From the NCBI GenBank assembly GCA_047495785.1, contig JBLDXI010000019.1, positions 682,001 to 746,000 of the forward strand: a stretch of DNA of 64,000 nucleotides. The letters are read 5' to 3'. This stretch comes from Lepidodermella squamata (taxonomy: Eukaryota > Gastrotricha). The notes beneath the pieces were generated by a model. It saw nothing but the letters and a program-made list of their open reading frames with translations, ran no database searches and was not told the origin of the DNA. The stretch's first letter is position 1; each line of letters opens with the position of its first letter. Below are positions 47,401 through 59,600 of the stretch, piece after piece. The position numbers were made by a program, and so were the translations under genes.

Positions 47401-48005
47401 GAAATCGCCGATTTTGGCATTATCGTCTTGAATGAATATGTTTTGCGCCTTTATGTCGCGATGCAAGATGCTTTTGGAGTGCATGTAATCGAGCGCGCCT
47501 GCCAATTGGCATAGCCAATTTTTAAACGTCTTCTCGGGAAACGGAAGCGATTTCTCCCGGCGATCACGAATATTCACAAGCAAATCTTCATGAAATGAGA
47601 CATTTGAATTTGAATATTTGATTGTTCGGAAAATTACCGTTGTCGCACAGCTCCATAATAATCCATAGGGAACCGCCACCTTGAATAAGTCAAATTAGAC
47701 AAATTAAGTCAAATTAGACGAAATTACTTTCAAATGAAGTGTTAACTTTGACAATGTTTGGATGCCTCAAGCGTTGAAGTACCTCTGCCTGTATATCAAA
47801 TCGTTAAAAATGAAAACCGCCGCAGTTCACACAATAAATTTACTTCTCTTTTGGCCAGCTCGGCAAATTTTTTGCTGTTTTTACCGATCCTATCCATGCT
47901 GATTTTCTTCATGGCTACCATTTGATTGTCCGATAGCTGGATGCCCTCGTAGACGGTGCCAAAGCCGCCTTGACCGAGCTTCCTTAATTTCCTATAACTT
48001 TCCAT
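44442..48005 (-). CDS. Protein kinase-ankyrin fusion K4
   Basis: Exons 48005-47844, 47788-47728, 47679-47638, 47585-47375, 47312-47156, 47099-47041, 46987-46834, 46775-44442 give 1059 residues. GQGGFGTVY, the VAMKK lysine, HRDIKAQN (Asp132) and DFGVSK indicate an active kinase; about 20 ankyrin repeats follow from about residue 283. The start MESYRKL aligns with MENYHRG of K3; an in-frame ATG four codons upstream (48017) is possible. Several repeat blocks are nearly identical to K3, for instance those encoding TKRGSTALHCASLKGQ and NHGANTDVGDGTQDMSKP, while others have drifted, suggesting conversion or strong constraint. Confidence 0.83.
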
Positions 48006-49070
48006 AGCTATTTGCACTAGCTAGTTTTTTGTTTTTGGGAAGCCGAGAACGTGCGGATGTGTCCCGCTGACACATTTCACATTGATTTGTTATCGCCGGT
48101 ACTTATACTCGCAATAGATACACCCACGAAGCGGCTTAAAACCCGTGAGATAACGCCGTAGCTGCTTTTATCTTTCTCAACTTTCTCCAGCAATTTATGT
48201 TCAAGTTGTATCATTTCACTAACCAGAATCGTAGTTGAACGACCACAACAGTAAAACGTAAAACAGCGGCATAAAACAACAAGAACAGAGTCTTTCAAGT
48301 TATACATGGATGCTGAATTGACGAAAGATCAAGTCTGCGTTTCAAGATCAATGTGAGGATTCTAAAATCTTGCAAAAAAACCCCATGACTCTTCGCTCCT
48401 AATGGGCGGAATCAACTTATAGTGTGACAATTTAATTTCCTATTGCGTTTATTGAGTCGGCTCTGATCGATTGCTATGACTGCCGCTGACCAATGCGTCC
48501 GCAGCTTTAAGGCATGAATTAAGTAGTTGCTGCTGTATGAAAAGATTTTCTCGCCGAATAATTATGTATTATATAGACGGAACGCTGTCCTGTCATCGAA
48601 AGCACAGCCGCACATTAAGAATTTATGCATCGACTCGCACGTTGTTTATTCAATTTTTTTCAGCTGCATATGAATTAGAATTACGCAGCTTTATCGAGAG
48701 CGTGCGCACAGGTAAGCAGCGTGAGCAAGGAAACACAGCACTGCGCGCTACTGCCTCAATGCCCGGTCAGTGTGTGTGCATGTGTATGTATGGTTGTTTT
48801 TCCAGTTTTAGAGTTGAGAGCACATTGCGATATATTCCGGCTTAATACTATTTACGCGCCAAAAATCGCGCGTGAAAAAGTAGCGCGATAAGGCGCTACA
48901 TGCGTCAACAAAATGTATTGTTTTGTTTACCGCTGTTCATTTACCCCACTTGTAATATATGTGTATACCTTCCGGCGGCAGGTAAACTAAGGAATCGTGG
49001 TTTACAATATATCGGTATAGTTCTTTATAGGATTTCTAACATTAAGATGATTGAGATAAGGCGATGAGCG
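48006..49070. other. Divergent promoter region of K4 and the fucosyltransferase
   Basis: Homologous in patches (48240-48630 and 48968 onward) to the 30.6-34.0 kb block. It lacks the tRNA-like cluster present there. No gene of its own recognised. Confidence 0.5.
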
Positions 49071-50422
49071 ATGCACATTGGCGGCAAAAGTTGCCACAGA
49101 CTTTGGCAAAAATGCTGGCCACGATGTTCAAGCCAATTCATCATAAATCTAATCATCGCCATACTGCTGCTTAGTATTATCATATACCATGGTTTTTCAA
49201 GAAAGTTCCTTGCAAATGACGCTATTTCTACTCCGAACAGCACTAGTCTTAAGACAGAGAAAACGACTCAACCGGCTAAGAATGCTGATTCATCCTCCTT
49301 CAAGACTGTAGTCTTATGGACAACATGGTTTGGTCAACGAGATTGGGCTCATATGTTCGCCATGTGGCCGAATGCTCCCTACGTTGATACCGGTGAAAAT
49401 CCTCCGAGAAAGTGCTTTGTCACAACAGATCGGTGAGATCTAAATGGTTAAGTATTTCTGTTGTTGTTACAAGCCATTCTTCTTTCAGAAACAAATCAAA
49501 AGAAGCTCATGCTTTGTTATTTCACGGCCGCGATTTGTCTTTCAACGACATACCAAACCCAGCAACACGAAACCCTCGTCAAAAATGGATATTTTTCCTA
49601 GTCGAAGCACCGATTCATAGCGGATTGACAACTAAATGGGATATGGTCAACGCTATCGGATTTGATTGGCTCATGAACTACAACCGTCGCTCTGACGTCT
49701 ATTATCCTTACGGCAAGCTACTTCCTAACGATCCTAACAACGCCAATTTCAGCAAGGAAGCAGTCAAAAGCCGTATCGATAGCTTTGTCCAGTCATTTTC
49801 AAGCCGCCCAGTCGATGCATTATGGCTGGTTTCAAATTGCAGGGCGACGAGTAAGCGGGAGCGTTTGGTCGCGAATCTTCGATCAAACGGCATTACTGTC
49901 GATGTGAAGGGCGGCTGCGGTGAACGGCCGGATGAAGAGTGGAAGCAACCGGGTGGTTATGCCAAGTTTTTCAATCGCTACCGGTTTTACCTAGCATTCG
50001 AGAATTCTCTCTGTGAAGATTACGCGACTGAGAAGCTTTACCTCGGCTTCAATGCTTCGCAGCATTTCGGATTGATTCCTGTTACGTTCGGCGGGGCTGA
50101 TTATTCTTCGATCCTACCAGATGGCGGTTTCTTGGACGCGATGAAGTTCTCCTCCGTGAAAGACCTAGCAGACGAGATGAAGAAACTGAAGAGCTTGAAG
50201 AATGACGAAGACAGGGATCGGTTACGCAATTACTACCAGTGGCAATACAAGTATCATATATCGGACATTTTTTGGTTTCGACATCTCAACGGGTGGCAAA
50301 CGTTGTGCCGTCGTTTATGGGATCAAGATGCACAGCCCAAGCAGACAAAACGGAAGTTTATAACGAATTTTCCTAAAGTTTTGGGAAGTTGCCGCGCACC
50401 CCCGGCGTATTTTGTTACATGA
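49071..50422 (+). CDS. Alpha-1,3-fucosyltransferase (GT10 family)
   Basis: Exons 49071-49432 and 49489-50422 (56-nt intron, phase 2) give 431 residues. It transfers fucose from GDP-fucose to N-acetylglucosamine-containing glycans in the Golgi. Topology is type II: about 23 N-terminal residues, an anchor (FIINLIIAILLLSIIIYHGF), a stem, then the catalytic domain. The GT10 signature FYLAFENSLCEDYATEKL lies at about residues 287-304, followed by GLIPVTFGGADYSSILPDG. MFAMWPNAPYVDTGENPPRK is a lineage-typical N-terminal segment. Length fits the family. Substrate linkage (core alpha-1,3 or Lewis type) cannot be decided. AATAAA lies at 50438-50443. Confidence 0.9.
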
Positions 50423-50987
50423 AGTGATCAAATTCAAAATAAAATTAAAGCTTATTTTCAATGCAATCATTTTAATCAATGCAGTATATAGGTATAGTTG
50501 AAAAATCTGGCTAAAATCCTTCATAAAATCGAAGTTTCTCAGCCCAAATCGGACTTGAAACCCGAAAATGGCGATAAAAAGTTGTAAACGATTCCACTGA
50601 GACCATGGCAAAACTTGTCCCCATTGAAATGTAAGGAAAAATATTATATCAATTTCGAAATATTGATTGAATAAGACAGATTTTGCTTCCTATGCTAGAC
50701 TTCTCTTACAGCCATCTGGAAAAATCGTTCCTAGGTCAGATTACGTCCATCTGTCCGGTTTAGTAGGGTACGGTTTATACCGTAACACCCGCGCTTCGTT
50801 TTCTGATCAAGCCTGCCAAAATTGTCTGGTTTTGAGAAAGCCCGGTTTAGACACAACTGAATTTGCATGTTTTGGCTCCCCTGGAACGTCAGCAGGGTTA
50901 TTTTTATTCATGTCGTCTCCACCTCTTCAAATCAGCCATGGGGAGATTTTCACTCACAGATTTCCCGCAAATCATCATTTTCCCACT
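50423..50987. other. Intergenic spacer before the truncated LINE copy
   Basis: Fucosyltransferase 3' UTR and non-coding sequence; nothing else supported. Confidence 0.4.
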
Positions 50988-51446
50988 TATCGACGTCATT
51001 GCCTATGCCCGCGTCGAAGCTATTGATGATGTTTTTGAAAACGCCCTTAAGAACTATGGCTCTCGCTCCATGGCATGCGGCCTTGAGGTGGCTGAATACC
51101 TGAAGTTCGTCGCGGAAATACAGCCTGCCAATGAAACAGCGCGACAAGTGCTTGAAAGCAAATGCCCTGCGTGGCACCTTCGAAACGCAGTAGCTTCCTC
51201 AGCCGCGACAATTGATAGCCGCCAATGGATTTTAATATAACGCTCCAACTACATTGAACGTTTTTACATTGCGAATTCTAATAGACAGCTACGAATGGCA
51301 TGATACCACTTCTACCCTCATTTTATATATTTTTACACTACATACATGATTGTTTTGATACATTTTACTCGTTATGAGGCTCGAGTCAACGCGCCGAGAG
51401 CGTCTATGACGGATGGTGGTACAAATAAAATCCTTCACATGCCAAG
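50988..51446 (+). mobile_element. 5'-truncated LINE copy (3' end only)
   Basis: This 459-bp stretch appears identical to 59590-60048, the last 253 bp of LINE ORF2 plus its 3' UTR ending ACATGCCAAG. Equal length and lack of visible differences suggest a very recent insertion. No clear target-site duplication seen. Confidence 0.85.
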
Positions 51447-51769
51447 TGCCGTATGACCATCTCGCAGCTAAATTGAAACCTAGCGAAACAATGCACAGAG
51501 CAGGAATTCCAACAAACTTACACCGGCATATCCGATGTCGGGGCAGCGGTAGGAAACACTAAGCACAGGCGGTGAGCTTTCATCCGTCGCGAACGTGGCT
51601 GGCGAGTGACACATTTTTTGTCTATGAGACCTTAGAATTCCGTGAAATTAATTGTCTTCTGAGGTTCTGGGTTAAGTCATGAAAACTTGGACATGAAACA
51701 ATTTTGACACTCAGCCAGTACATTTTTCGATTTTTGAATAAAACTTAAACTAACACGATAATTTGAAAA
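51447..51769. other. Spacer upstream of receptor C
   Basis: Non-coding; presumed promoter of receptor C. Nothing else recognised. Confidence 0.4.
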
Positions 51770-54328
51770 ATGAAGCTGCTCATTGTTGTAGCAGTCTTGC
51801 TTCAGGCCTCATCTTGCAAAAAGCCATACACCCTTCGCATCCCATTTCTAGCCCCGATAACTGGCTCGGTCACACCTATGGGAGGTGTTTGTACCATCGG
51901 CATTGAAATGCTGGCAAAAATTGTCTATTCTAACGAGAAAATCCTGCCAAACTACAACGTAGTAGTCGATTTCTACGACGATCAGTGCACCAACTATGTC
52001 GGCGTCGAACGCATCATGAAGCACTATTCGGAGTTACTGCCTAACCCTGTATCACCAATCGACAAAATCTACGGAAATTTCATGATTCCTTACAACGCGA
52101 GTCAAAGTGAGGACTTCGTTTCGAACGAAACTATTCTACCGCCAATTCTCTCTGGCTCTGTTTGCTCTGGTGTTTGCAAAACTACAGCGCTATTTATGGG
52201 CGAACTTAGCGTTATAAATGTAAGCTATAAATCGGTCATCCTAATAAATGTGACGTTGATATTTTTAAGGTAGCCTATGGTTGCAATGATCCTAGCATTA
52301 CTCAAAAGCGAGCACAGTATCCTAACTTTTATCGGTATATCCAATCTTTGGAGAAATTTGCGTTGGCTCGGGTTCAATTCATACGTTCAATCGGTTGGAA
52401 ACGAGTTGGTATAATAACCGACGCATTCCTGTATTCTCGGTACGACACTGTTGGCTTGATGAAGAGGCTTCAGGCTTCAAATATCGAAATAATTTCAGAG
52501 CAATTCTACCTCGATGACGCCACAGAGGCAATTAGTCAGCTGAAGGAATCTGGCGCCCGAATTATTTTTGCGAATTGCTACGTCAGCACTTGCCCGTTTC
52601 TGGCATGCGCAGCTTACAAAATCGGCTTCTACGGACCTAAATACGTTTGGATATTGAAATCGGAGGTTAATCTAGCGAATACAGGCCTGCAACGACCAGC
52701 CGGCTGCACGGCTGAGATGCAACTGGCTGTTGCTGAGCGATGTTTCCATATCGGTGTCGACAATGCCGGGGACGCCTATCCGGAATCTGTGATGGAAGTC
52801 GGCCTGAGACATCAGGACTACATCGCGGAGATGAAGCGCAGAATACCCGGTGTCGAGAACTCGCCGCTGTACCCATGGAAAGCTGCATGTATTGAGCAGG
52901 TACATGCAGCTGTGAATATCTTGGACATGGTCGAGAAAAGGCTCAATTTGATCAACTCAACAATCCGTGACTTCTACTACGGCGAGAACCCGATACCGGG
53001 GAACAAAGCGAAACAGGCGCAATTGCGTGAAATGATTCGAGAAGCTGCGATAACCATCGATGTTCGAAGTTTAACGGGTAGAACTGTTCTTGAATCGAGA
53101 TGCGACCTTGAACCTATCTACCCACTTATGGTTAGTCTTCAGGTGCAAAACGGTGTTAGGACGCTAATCACGACCTTCGAACGGTCCTACAATGCAGTCG
53201 ACCGCCAGCTGAGATCTCCGGGCGGTAATTACATCCGGCCAGGTGTTGATGAAGGTCCACAATGAGTTGATCTGGGGCACTCGCGATTCGGAGCCTCCAA
53301 AGAGCCAAGCAACAGTCATCCATACGTTCAATCACGTTGATTTGCCGCTGATCGGAGTTATTTGGACCATTTCTGGCGTCGTCGCTGTTCTGAGTCTGTT
53401 ACTCCTCGCAATTCACGGCTACCTTCGAAACGTCACTGAGCTTCAGTTGAACTCGTCTTTTTTCAACAAATTAGTCGTCATCGGCATTCCGATTTATTCA
53501 GCGACAGTTTTCTTCTTCCCAACAAAGCATGACGTAGAACGAATGCAGTTGTTTTGTTTCGTCTCACCAATTCTTGTCACTGCTGGATTTTGCATGTCGG
53601 GAATTTCGGTTGTTTTCAAGGTTTTGATGGTTTACCTCCAAGACACGAAGGCAATATCAAAAAGCAAAGCAATTTTAGTCGCTAAATCGGGGTATGCCGC
53701 TTGGGTTCTAATGACAAGTGTTGTTTTAATTGCTTGGTACTGCGATTCGCCTCCAAATGGCTGGGACATTGCCACATTGATGCCGAGTTCAGACCCGTTG
53801 GATGACGTTGAACTTCACGAGCATTGGCTACAGTGTTCACTTGGCTCGAATTCGATTTACGTCGCGATTATCATCGGACTTCAGATTTTTGTTCTTCTGC
53901 TAGGCGTTATGATCAGCCTGCTGTCAAAACATCGAAAAATCAGCTTGCGAGTGTTCGGAGCTGTTGATTTGCGAGAAACCCGCCTGGCGACTTTCATCGT
54001 TTTCCCGACTACGATAGCGATTTTGTTGGTCCTTATTGTCAAGTTACCTCTTAGTGCTAAATTCGGGCTGGTTTCGTGTTTCTGTTTGGCTAAGCTCAGC
54101 GCCCTCCTTGGGCTGTTGTTCTTCACGAAAAGAGATGTCTATGCTAGAGGAAGTCAGTCACGGGGGAGTAGACTAGGGTCCTTATTGAGTAAAGGGCTCA
54201 GTGCTAGCGGAAGGACATCAACGCAACCGACGGCCCTTGGAATGACTGTTCGCCATTCTTCTCATGTCACTCTAAATTCGCGCCAGTCTGCTGTTCAATC
54301 TTCATCAAATCTGAAAACCCAGGAATAA
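51770..54328 (+). CDS. GABA-B-like class C GPCR (receptor C), frame change unresolved
   Basis: Exon 1 is 51770-52219 and exon 2 starts at 52270. Signal peptide MKLLIVVAVLLQASSC, ANF-type ectodomain (FYDDQCTNYVGVE, SIGWKRVGIITD, GFYGPKYVWI), then WGTRDSEPPKS before seven hydrophobic segments (exon ending 54328) and LFFTKRDVY, like the end of class C TM7. The reading frame changes by +1 between about 53213 and 53265. A 112-nt intron (53131-53242, ATG|gttagt...ggccag|GTG) would join the frames and give 798 residues, but it would remove plausible coding sequence (SLQVQNGVRTLITTFERS). A one-base insertion near 53243 is the alternative. The stop codon overlaps AATAAA (54324-54329). Confidence 0.78.
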
Positions 54329-54756
54329 AGTTGAACGAAATCCCGGAAATTCACCTTAAAATAATGACTTTATTTTATTTGAAATTATTATTTTGATGTT
54401 TTGCAATTCATGCTATAGCCCTTATATTGGCAGTTCTAACACTTTACTTATTCATTAGCAACTAGCTATTTTGCTTTTCCTTCACAAATTCGTCGTATAT
54501 TCTTCAAATTGAACGAGGTATAATCTTCCTGTTATAAAGTATATTCCAAGAGATTCGATGCTCGAAAATTCATTCAGCTTTATTGTCACTTTGAATAACA
54601 ATAGGTAAGGTTTCCTAAATCAGGAATTATTACTCTGAAGCAGTGTCTTTATAATTTTCACTGAAAATTTTGAAGCTCAAGTACAGAAAAGCTGTTAAAA
54701 ACGTTCAATAGAGCTCTTATAGGTCTTGCGAGAGGTCCTAAAACCGCTCAACCTTA

Positions 54757-54996
54757 TTAGTATTTCATAAATACAACATAGTTCTGCCTAACGTATATAT
54801 ACAGAAAGATTGAAACGCCGATACAAAGTATTGACACGATAATGGATACGATGTAGTTGATTTGTGACAACGACTTTGATGAACAACATGCAAAACTCGG
54901 CAGAAACGCGCAGATAACGGCTACAGCACAAGCGAGTGTAGTGAACAAGATCACCCCCATTGATACTGCAATGCAAGCCATGATTAATGCAGCGAT
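54757..54996 (-). CDS. Terminal exon of a small multi-pass membrane protein (partial)
   Basis: From the acceptor CCTTAAAG at about 54997 the frame reads IAALIMACIAVSMGVILF... to a stop at 54757. It gives 79 residues with two hydrophobic segments, a CC motif, and a short tail ending FMKY. This looks like the last exon of a tetraspan-type protein. Its upstream exons should lie at higher coordinates, where the LINE now sits; the PPHY-containing exon at 60.0-60.4 kb is a candidate, but the link is unproven. Confidence 0.45.
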   Translation of the reverse strand: MAALIMACIAVSMGVILFTTLACAVAVICAFLPSFACCSSKSLSQINYIVSIIVSILCIGVSIFLYIYVRQNYVVFMKY

Positions 54997-55173
54997 CTTT
55001 AAGGTTTTTCAACTTAACTTTTATTCTTTTCTAACACTATTCAATAAAATAACATACTGGCACTAAGCCAACTAAATTAACATAGCATTACCTGCTACTC
55101 CCAAACAGTTTCTAAACCTAGGAAGCCGGGCCTAACCTAGCTTCTTCCCCCCTATTTTATTCTAGAAGCCCTG

Positions 55174-56697
55174 ATGAGTCATTTCGAAGGCTCACAGGAA
55201 GCGGATGGTTGGGATTTCCCGAACCAGACTTTCATGGATCAGTCTGTGGAAGAAGCCAGGACGCAATCTTCACCGATTTTCACCAGAACAGGTGCGACGG
55301 GTTCGACAGCGCCGCCCGAGACTGGTTCGAAGACCCGCGGTGGCGTGAAGAGAGCAGGCGCTCAGAATGCTGGACCGACGAACTCGCCGCCCGCAATGAA
55401 GGCCGATTCGAGGCGGGAAGAGAGGCAGCGAGCCATTGAGCGAGCCACCATTGTGTTAGACGACGCCGATCCTTCTTATAAGGACGATGAAAGTGTTGAA
55501 TTAGAGCTTAAGCGAGCTGGAAAAGGTTTGCTGAGAATTCTAAAAATCAAATTTCTGGGCAAAGGTGGCATACGGGTAACTTTTATCACGCCGGAAATGG
55601 CCGAGATGGCGATGAAACGCGACGGCTGGCCGAAAGACGCATTTGGAGGAAAAGTCCGAGTTCACAGGTCAGGGCTCTTCTACAAGCTCTTTCCTGAGCT
55701 AGGACCGCCGCCGGTTGACGCGCAGCAGGTATCTACAAACCCGCAACAGCGAGCAATAGCCGAAGGAAGAGCAGTTTTCTGCCACAACTTTCCGCAATCC
55801 ATCACCGCCGAGCAAATCAAGCTACATTGGGCCGAACACGTGGAGGAAGTTACCGTAATTAGAAAAGACCAGAGATTGACTGTAATGTGCTTCATGAAGA
55901 CGACGGAATTAGCTGCAAAAATAGTCAGTGGAGGCGGCCTGGATTGGAAGGGCATTCGAGCCATCGTTGGGAATGAAGTCAAGCTAAAGCTCAACCCTGA
56001 TCGCTGCAGCAACTGCCAAAGCTTTGATCACACAACAACTGCTTGCAACGCGGAAACAAAGTGTGGCTGGTGTGCTGAGGATCATTTTACCGCCAAATGC
56101 CCAAATCGAAACAAGCTTGAGACCCGACACTGTGCTAACTGTGACGAACCACATGCGGCTGGTTACCACGGCTGCAAGCACGTCAAAGCAGCTTGGTCAA
56201 AAATGGCCAACAAAACTCGTACCGCTATTCACAACATTCTAGGAGAAGCTTCTCAATCGACTATCGAAGGTCCCAAGAAGCTGCCAGCTGCCCCGCCGCC
56301 AACGAGCAACGTCTGGCTCACATTGCAGCATCAGCAGTTGGCCTCTTCTGCACCAAAACCGCCGCCCGGAGCGAAGCCGCCGCTAGCTGCGGCGTCGCTT
56401 ACCGATGATCAGTTCCAAGAGCTGATAGACCGCTTGGTGCCGAAAATTGTCGAGCGAGTCCAAACACAGCTGGCCGACCAAATTCACGCGCTTGTCGAGG
56501 CGCAAAACGCGCAAATACGCCAACTCAACGAACGGTTTGATAGGTTTTTCGCTCAATTGTCTGTTAAGTTTGAAGAGCGAAATACGCTCTTGAACGGCGA
56601 CTACTTTGTCAACGTCGCCAACAAGCAGAGCTCAGGGGTAGGTCATACAGCCGCTGAAAGCAACCAGGGTATGCGACTTTCTACCTCTAAAACATGA
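55174..56697 (+). CDS. LINE ORF1, RNA-binding protein with zinc knuckles
   Basis: 507 residues. A basic, disordered N-terminus; a central region (about 95-270) compatible with RRM-like folds; then three cysteine/histidine knuckles at about residues 277-335 (CSNCQSFDH, CGWCAEDHFTAKC, CANCDEPHAAGYHGC). A Pro-rich linker and a C-terminal coiled coil (about 410-480) follow. It would coat LINE RNA. Its stop overlaps the ORF2 start as ATGA at 56694-56697, suggesting coupled reinitiation. Confidence 0.85.
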   Translation: MSHFEGSQEADGWDFPNQTFMDQSVEEARTQSSPIFTRTGATGSTAPPETGSKTRGGVKRAGAQNAGPTNSPPAMKADSRREERQRAIERATIVLDDADPSYKDDESVELELKRAGKGLLRILKIKFLGKGGIRVTFITPEMAEMAMKRDGWPKDAFGGKVRVHRSGLFYKLFPELGPPPVDAQQVSTNPQQRAIAEGRAVFCHNFPQSITAEQIKLHWAEHVEEVTVIRKDQRLTVMCFMKTTELAAKIVSGGGLDWKGIRAIVGNEVKLKLNPDRCSNCQSFDHTTTACNAETKCGWCAEDHFTAKCPNRNKLETRHCANCDEPHAAGYHGCKHVKAAWSKMANKTRTAIHNILGEASQSTIEGPKKLPAAPPPTSNVWLTLQHQQLASSAPKPPPGAKPPLAAASLTDDQFQELIDRLVPKIVERVQTQLADQIHALVEAQNAQIRQLNERFDRFFAQLSVKFEERNTLLNGDYFVNVANKQSSGVGHTAAESNQGMRLSTSKT

Positions 56698-59600
56698 CCA
56701 TTATAGGGCAGTGGAACAGCGGGCATGGTCAGATTTTCAACCGATTAGCTGAACTCATCTTTATGATTCAAACATTATTTCTCGATATTGTATTAATTAA
56801 CGAAATCTGGCTAGATAACAACCAAATTCTAGAAATTCCAGGTTTTACAGTGTTTCAGGTCGTCAGAGAAAGCCGCTCATCTAATGATGCCAATTACGGA
56901 GGCGTCGCAATAGCTGTTAAAAATAACATTAGGATAATTGATCAATTCTCTTACCGAACTCAGTACAGCGAGTGGTGCGCCGTTAGGGTAGCTGGCAAAA
57001 ATGGCAAGACACTGTTAGTATCAACAGGCTACTGCTCACCGAAAGAGAAGCTTGACACGTCCTTTCTCCAATTGTGTCTGGGCGGAGTTACGGATGCCAA
57101 TGAGCCCTGTCTCTTTGCAGGCGACCTAAATTGCTGGCACCCTCTGCTTTCGGCCCCGGACGACCGGGAAAATCCCTCGGGCACCCGGTTAATCGAATGG
57201 TTGGCTTGTGAGGGTCACACTCTCATCAGCTCGGGCGAGCCAACTCATTTCTCACATACAGGTCGAGGTCGCCAAATCGACATTTGGCTCGCAAATCAAG
57301 CCGCTCTTCCGATGGTCGTGGACGCACCGGCGGTCGAAGACAAATTTGGTAGCGACCATTGCTGCACTCGATTAAATGTGAAATTTTCTAGCTCACCCGA
57401 CATTCCACGCCCTACCACCTCCGAACCTCGGTTTAACTACTATAAAGCGAGCTGGACACAATTTGAAGCTCGGCTCAAATTCTACCTCGAGATTCTTGCT
57501 GCACCGCTGAAACCGAAACCGGGCGACCCTGTCAGCTCTTTGGACGACTATGTCAATGCGATTTTGGACTCCCTGACAAGGGCAGCTAAGGAGACGATTC
57601 CCATGTGCACCGAGGCGACACTGCCGTCGTGGAAACTAACTCCAGAGATTGCAGGCAAGCTGGAACAGCGGAATAGGCTACAGAGGCTTCGAGATCACGC
57701 AGCGAATTCGGCCGACAGAGAACTGCTCAAAGCCGAAATCAATACGCTGAGCAATATCATCAGGCGCCTAGTGCTGAATCAAAAAATCGCCGAGTGCGAA
57801 AAATTTCTCAGGAAAATTGCGAAGCTTTTTAATGAAAGTAAAAGCAGGTCAGCATGGCAGGCCGTCAATTCGAAGCTGTCACGTCGACGCCGCCAGAGGA
57901 AAATTGCCACTCTTCGCAATGCACAAGGTACGAATATTTTAGAAGACAGGGGTAAGGCCGAGCTCTTAGCGGAAACGTTCGGCAAAGTCGCCGAAGGACC
58001 GCCTGTCACTTCAAACAAGGCAGAAGATGTTAAATTCTGGCAGCAGGTCAGCTCTGAGGTGGCGAACGACGACAGCCTGAAGCCGCTCGAGACGATACCG
58101 ACGGACCAGTCAGTTGATGTGCCCAAATGGGCGGTGCGTCAAATGCTCAAAGGTTTGAAGTGGAAGGCCCCTGGGCATGATAACGTTTCAAACGTGCTTT
58201 ATTTATTTATTTATTTAAAGAGCCATAACGCCCAGAAGAGGACAGCTCAGACAAGTGATCAATAGAAAAGTAAAGACAACAACAAAATTGAAAATCGAAA
58301 TAGCATAAATAGTAGACTGATCGGGATCACTATCGAAATCAATGCAATGATCAACATAACATGAAAAATATGAAAATATATGAATATTCAACAATCAGAG
58401 CAGAGCGGCATTAATGTTGTAGTAGTGTAGATAAGCCGCTTCTAAAGCGCGGGGGCTCGCCTCTGGTTAAACACCTGCGATGTCTCTATAAGTTGAGTTT
58501 GAACAGCGGCTACGTACCGTTAGTTTGGAAAATTGCTATTATTGTACCTATTTTGAAAGAAGGGAAAGATTCGCGTCTCCCAGAGTCATATAGGCCCGTG
58601 TCGCTCCTGCCAACGCTGGCCAAAGGTTTGGAAATTATTGTTGCTAAATTTCTATACTATTTTATCGAAAAACACAAACTTCTGCCTGCCCACCAATTCG
58701 GTTTTCGCTCACTTAGGTCCACCATCGATGCAATTTTCCTTTTCATCAGTGATATTGGTATAGCCCTGTCTAAAAAATATAAATTAGTTGCTCTTCTGTT
58801 GGATTTCAAAGCCGCTTTCGACTGCATCTGGCACGATGGTCTTAGGTACAAACTAAAACAGTCTGGTGTTCCTACTTCAATTGTTAGATGGATTTCCGAC
58901 TTCTTAAAAGACAGGTCATTCCGGGTAAGAGTAGGATCCGAACTCAGCGATAGTAAAAATATTTTTTGCGGCGTACCACAGGGGTCGCCTTTGTCTCCTC
59001 TACTTTTTATTTTTTACGCGGCAGAAATGCAGCCAAAGTCTTTCGCCCCGGACGACGGCATGCGCCGAGTTGGGAAGGCGACCTTCGCCGACGACGCGAT
59101 TAATTGGGCATACGGGAAAGACTACGCCTCATGTGTCAAGCGGCTCCAGCGACGCCTCACGGCGACTGAAAAATGGTGCAATCGTTGGCGCTTGAAACTT
59201 AACCCTTGCAAATGTGAGGCGATGATCTTTGGACATTACGGTGGAACACCGCCAACTGTGCTACTTCAGCTCTATGGGCAACCCATTCCTCAAGTGACTA
59301 AGGTGCGATATTTGGGCCTTAACTTAACGCCACAACTGTCGTGGAACTATCATGTTAATTGTATCGCGGCTAAACTTAAGCCCCGCGTCGGTGCCTTGTA
59401 TGGCCTGGCGCGGCGCCATGTCCTCGAAAAGCGGCTGTGTTTGTCTTTTTATAGGACGCTTTTAGAATCTGTTATTATTTACGCGGCGCCCGCGTTTTAC
59501 TGCCAGCCTCCCTCGACAAAACAGCACCTTCTTGATCTACAGGCCCACGCCCTTCGAGCCCTCCTTGACTTGCCCTATGAGACCGACCCTATCGACGTCA

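Noticed and set aside
50667-51026. Open frames running into the truncated LINE
   Set aside because: They combine unique non-coding sequence with a LINE fragment; no start context or motif.
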